64,000 bases of DNA from Kitasatospora phosalacinea (GTDB lineage Bacteria > Actinomycetota > Actinomycetes > Streptomycetales > Streptomycetaceae). Below the pieces are notes generated by a model, which did no database searches, was not told the origin of the DNA, and worked only from the letters and a program-made list of their open reading frames with translations. Both the position numbers and the translations under genes were made by a program. Each line of letters begins with the position of its first letter. The stretch's first letter is position 1. Location: the NCBI RefSeq assembly GCF_030268885.1, contig NZ_BSSA01000001.1, forward strand, positions 558,001 through 622,000, given 5' to 3'. Positions 61,604-64,000 of this stretch are shown here, one piece after another.

Positions 61604-62226
61604 TCGACTACGAGAAGGACGGCGCGGCCATCTACCGCCAGTCCTTCGCCACCATCCGGGCCGAGGCGAACCTCGCCCACCTGCCCGCCGACGTCGCCCG
61701 GGTCGCCGTCCGGATGATCCACGCCTGCGGCATGACCGACCTCGTCGACGACCTGCTCTGGTCGCCGAACGCGGTCGCCGACGCCCGCCGCGCCCTGCTC
61801 GCCGGAGCGCCGATCCTCTGCGACGTCAACATGGTCGCCAGCGGCGTGACCCGCAGGCGGCTGCCCGCCGACAACGAGGTGCTCTGCACCCTCACCGACC
61901 CCGCCGTCCCCGAACTCGCCCGTGCCATGGGCACCACCCGCAGCGCCGCCGCCATGGAGCTGTGGCTGCCCCGCCTGGAGGGCGCCGTCGTCGCCGTCGG
62001 CAACGCCCCCACCTCGCTGTTCCGCCTACTGGAGATGATCGAGGCCGGAGCCCCCCGCCCCGCCGCCGTCATCGGCGTCCCCGTCGGCTTCATCGGCGCC
62101 GCCGAGTCCAAGCAGGCCCTCGCCGACCACCCCTCCGCCCTGGAACACCTCGTCGTCCGGGGCCGCCGCGGCGGCAGCGCCATCGCCGCCGCAGCCATCA
62201 ACGCGATTGCGAGCGAAGAAGAATGA
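61600..62226 (+). CDS. cobH: Precorrin-8X methylmutase
   Basis: A 208-aa protein: DYEKDGAAIYRQSFATIRAE, VRMIHACGMTDLVDDL (catalytic His), ILCDVNMVASGVTRR and VIGVPVGFIGAAESKQAL are all diagnostic. It moves a methyl group from C-11 to C-12 to form hydrogenobyrinate. Overlap at both ends (ATGA) puts it in a coupled cobG-cobH-cobIJ operon. Confidence 0.95.
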   Translation: MIDYEKDGAAIYRQSFATIRAEANLAHLPADVARVAVRMIHACGMTDLVDDLLWSPNAVADARRALLAGAPILCDVNMVASGVTRRRLPADNEVLCTLTDPAVPELARAMGTTRSAAAMELWLPRLEGAVVAVGNAPTSLFRLLEMIEAGAPRPAAVIGVPVGFIGAAESKQALADHPSALEHLVVRGRRGGSAIAAAAINAIASEEE

Positions 62227-63782
62227 CGGACCGTCAGGAAACCGGCCGGCTGTACGGGGTCGGCGTCGGCCCCGGCGACCCGTCGCTGGTCACCGTGCGC
62301 GCCGCCGAACTCATCGGCAAGGCCGACGTCATCGCCTACCACTGCGCCCGGCACGGCCGCTCGCACGCCCGGGCCATCGCCGAACGCTACCTGACGGGCG
62401 GTCAGGTGGAAGAGCGGCTGATGTACCCCGTCACCGTGGAGACCACCGACCACCCCGGCGGCTACCGCGGCGCCCTCGACGACTTCTACCAGGAAGCCTC
62501 CGCCCGGCTCGCCGCCCACCTCGACGCCGGACGCGACGTCGTCGTCCTCGCCGAGGGCGACCCGCTGTTCTACGGCTCCTACCAGCACATGCACAAGCGG
62601 CTCGCGCACCGCTACCCGACCGAGGTCGTCCCCGGCGTCACCTCGATCAGCGCCGCCGCCGCCCGCCTCGGCACCCCCCTGGTCGAAGCCGAGGAAGTCC
62701 TCACGGTCATCCCCGGCACCCTCCCCGAGGAGGAGCTGGCCGCCCGGCTCGCTGCCACCGACTCCGCCGTCGTCATGAAGCTCGGCCGCACCTTCCCCGC
62801 GGTCCGCCGCGCCCTGGAACGGGCCGGCCGCCTCGACGACGCCCGGTACGTGGAGCGCGCCACCATGGAGGGCGAGCGCACCGGACGGCTGGCCGACGTC
62901 GACCCCGAGGGCGTCCCGTACTTCTCCGTCGCCGTGCTGCCCAGCAAGGTCGCCGCGCTCGACTCCCACGGGCAGCCCTACGCGACCGGCGTTCCGACGG
63001 CCGACGAGACCCCGGCCGACGCGGCCCCGGCCGTCGGTGAGGTCGTCGTGGTCGGCACCGGGCCCGCCGGGCCGCTGTGGCTCACCCCCGAGGCGCGCGG
63101 CGCCCTCGCGGGCGCCACCGACCTGGTCGGCTACACCACCTACCTGGACCGGGTCCCCGTCCGCGCCGGGCAGCTCCGGCACGGCTCCGACAACAAGGTC
63201 GAGGGCGTCCGGGCCGAGTTCGCCCTCGAACTGGCCCGCCGCGGCCGCCGGGTCGCCGTGGTCTCCTCCGGCGACCCGGGCGTCTTCGCGATGGCCACCG
63301 CCGTCCTCGAGGCCGCCTGCACCGACCCCTACCGGGACGTCCCGGTCCGCGTCCTGCCCGGCATGACCGCCGCGCACGCCGCCGCCTCCCGGATCGGGGC
63401 GCCGCTCGGCCACGACTACGCGGTCGTCTCGCTCTCCGACCGGCTCAAGCCCTGGGAGGTGATCGCCCGGCGGCTGCGCGCCGCCGCCGAGGCCGACCTG
63501 GTGCTCGCGCTCTACAACCCCGGATCCAGGTCCCGCACCACCCAGGTCGGTTCGGCCCGCGACCTGCTGCTGGAGTACCGCTCCCCGCAGACCCCCGTGG
63601 TGCTGGCCCGGGACGTCGGCGGCCCCACCGAACGCGTCCGCACCGTCGCGCTCGCCGAACTCGACCCGGCGGACGTCGACATGCGCACCCTGCTGCTGGT
63701 CGGCTCCACCCAGACCCGGTGGGTGCGGCGCGGCGGCGGCGCCGAAGTGGTCTGGACGCCGCGCCGCTACCCCGAGGCGTAG
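62223..63782 (+). CDS. cobIJ: Fused precorrin-2 C20- and precorrin-3B C17-methyltransferase
   Basis: A 519-aa fusion. Residues 1-245 are CobI (LYGVGVGPGDPSLVTVRA, VVVLAEGDPLFYGSYQHM, VVPGVTSISAAAARLGTPL). Residues 275-519 are CobJ (VVVGTGPAGPLWLTPEA, VVSSGDPGVFAMATAV, VLPGMTAAHAAASRIGAPLGHDY). Both domains keep the SAM-binding Gly loop. Fused CobIJ is normal in actinobacteria. It acts before and after CobG in the pathway. Confidence 0.95.
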   Translation: MTDRQETGRLYGVGVGPGDPSLVTVRAAELIGKADVIAYHCARHGRSHARAIAERYLTGGQVEERLMYPVTVETTDHPGGYRGALDDFYQEASARLAAHLDAGRDVVVLAEGDPLFYGSYQHMHKRLAHRYPTEVVPGVTSISAAAARLGTPLVEAEEVLTVIPGTLPEEELAARLAATDSAVVMKLGRTFPAVRRALERAGRLDDARYVERATMEGERTGRLADVDPEGVPYFSVAVLPSKVAALDSHGQPYATGVPTADETPADAAPAVGEVVVVGTGPAGPLWLTPEARGALAGATDLVGYTTYLDRVPVRAGQLRHGSDNKVEGVRAEFALELARRGRRVAVVSSGDPGVFAMATAVLEAACTDPYRDVPVRVLPGMTAAHAAASRIGAPLGHDYAVVSLSDRLKPWEVIARRLRAAAEADLVLALYNPGSRSRTTQVGSARDLLLEYRSPQTPVVLARDVGGPTERVRTVALAELDPADVDMRTLLLVGSTQTRWVRRGGGAEVVWTPRRYPEA

Positions 63783-63801
63783 CGGGCGGATCGACGGTGC
63801 G

Positions 63802-64000
63802 TCAGCCCACCAGCCGCCTGACCCAGTCGGCCGCCCCGGCGACGTCCGGGGCGGTCCGCACCCCCGCCGGGGCGGCCGGGCGCTGCACCACGACCACGGG
63901 CAGGCCGAGTTCGCGGGCCGCCGTCAGCTTGGGCGCGGTCGCGGCGCTCCCGCTGTCCTTGGTCACCAGCACCTCGATCCGGTGCGCCCGCAGCAGCGCC
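63802..64000 (-). CDS. cobK: Precorrin-6A reductase, C-terminal part, runs off the window
   Basis: Sixty-five codons plus stop are visible: [38 protein letters not shown] and the end WVRRLVG. TKxSGxxxTxxKxxAAREL is the CobK signature. It is convergent with cobIJ, 19 bases apart. It reduces precorrin-6A with NADPH. Confidence 0.9.
   Translation of the reverse strand, partial: ALLRAHRIEVLVTKDSGSAATAPKLTAARELGLPVVVVQRPAAPAGVRTAPDVAGAADWVRRLVG

Overview
The window is very GC-rich, with strongly G/C-biased third codon positions, many GTG starts and many ATGA/GTGA gene overlaps. It carries an SsgA-like sporulation regulator, a large LuxR-type (LAL) regulator, a DUF574-type methyltransferase, a GH6 cellulase with FN3 and CBM2 modules, and a CobN-type cobalamin pathway. 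Together these point to a chromosomal segment of a streptomycete (Streptomyces or Kitasatospora). No tRNA, rRNA or CRISPR array was seen.

Layout. 1-7 kb: the 3' part of a secreted GH6 cellulase, a GH15-family glycosidase, and a coupled pair of a SAM methyltransferase and a PAS-GGDEF-EAL c-di-GMP enzyme. 7.5-18 kb: an eight-gene, mostly overlapping operon (four GT2 glycosyltransferases, a flippase, a CE4 deacetylase, a polytopic membrane protein and a membrane-anchored GH16 enzyme) that looks like an exopolysaccharide assembly line. 18-25.6 kb: a zinc-ribbon protein, an SDR, a 914-aa PRTase/HAD fusion coupled to an APH-like kinase, DoxX, a TPR protein and a small coupled gene pair. 25.6-28 kb: a nest of mobile DNA, with a ribA fragment, an IS5-type element with visible inverted repeats, and an IS630 remnant. 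28-39 kb: a LAL regulator, two AraC regulators each accompanied by an HSL-type esterase, an XRE-NB-ARC-TPR regulator, Dps and an SsgA-like protein. 39-48 kb: a minus-strand group of DUF1275, amidohydrolase, two related alpha/beta hydrolases, FMN reductase, LLM monooxygenase, YaaH-type membrane protein, DoxX and an isochorismatase-like hydrolase. 48-52 kb: a graveyard of transposase remnants around a lower-GC gene for a secreted repeat protein. 52-56 kb: ribA and a quinone oxidoreductase-VOC pair that diverge across a twin palindromic operator, then Lnt. 56-64 kb: cobN behind a cobalamin riboswitch, diverging from cobG-cobH-cobIJ, with the end of cobK.

Working together. The cob genes are successive steps of the corrin-ring pathway. 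The glycan operon has everything expected for building, flipping and trimming a surface or secreted polysaccharide. The c-di-GMP enzyme directly upstream could plausibly influence it, but that is inference. The most unusual items are the PRTase-(kinase-like)-HAD fusion with its coupled kinase, the glycan operon ending in a transmembrane-GH16 fusion, and the paired palindromic operators between ribA and the oxidoreductase.
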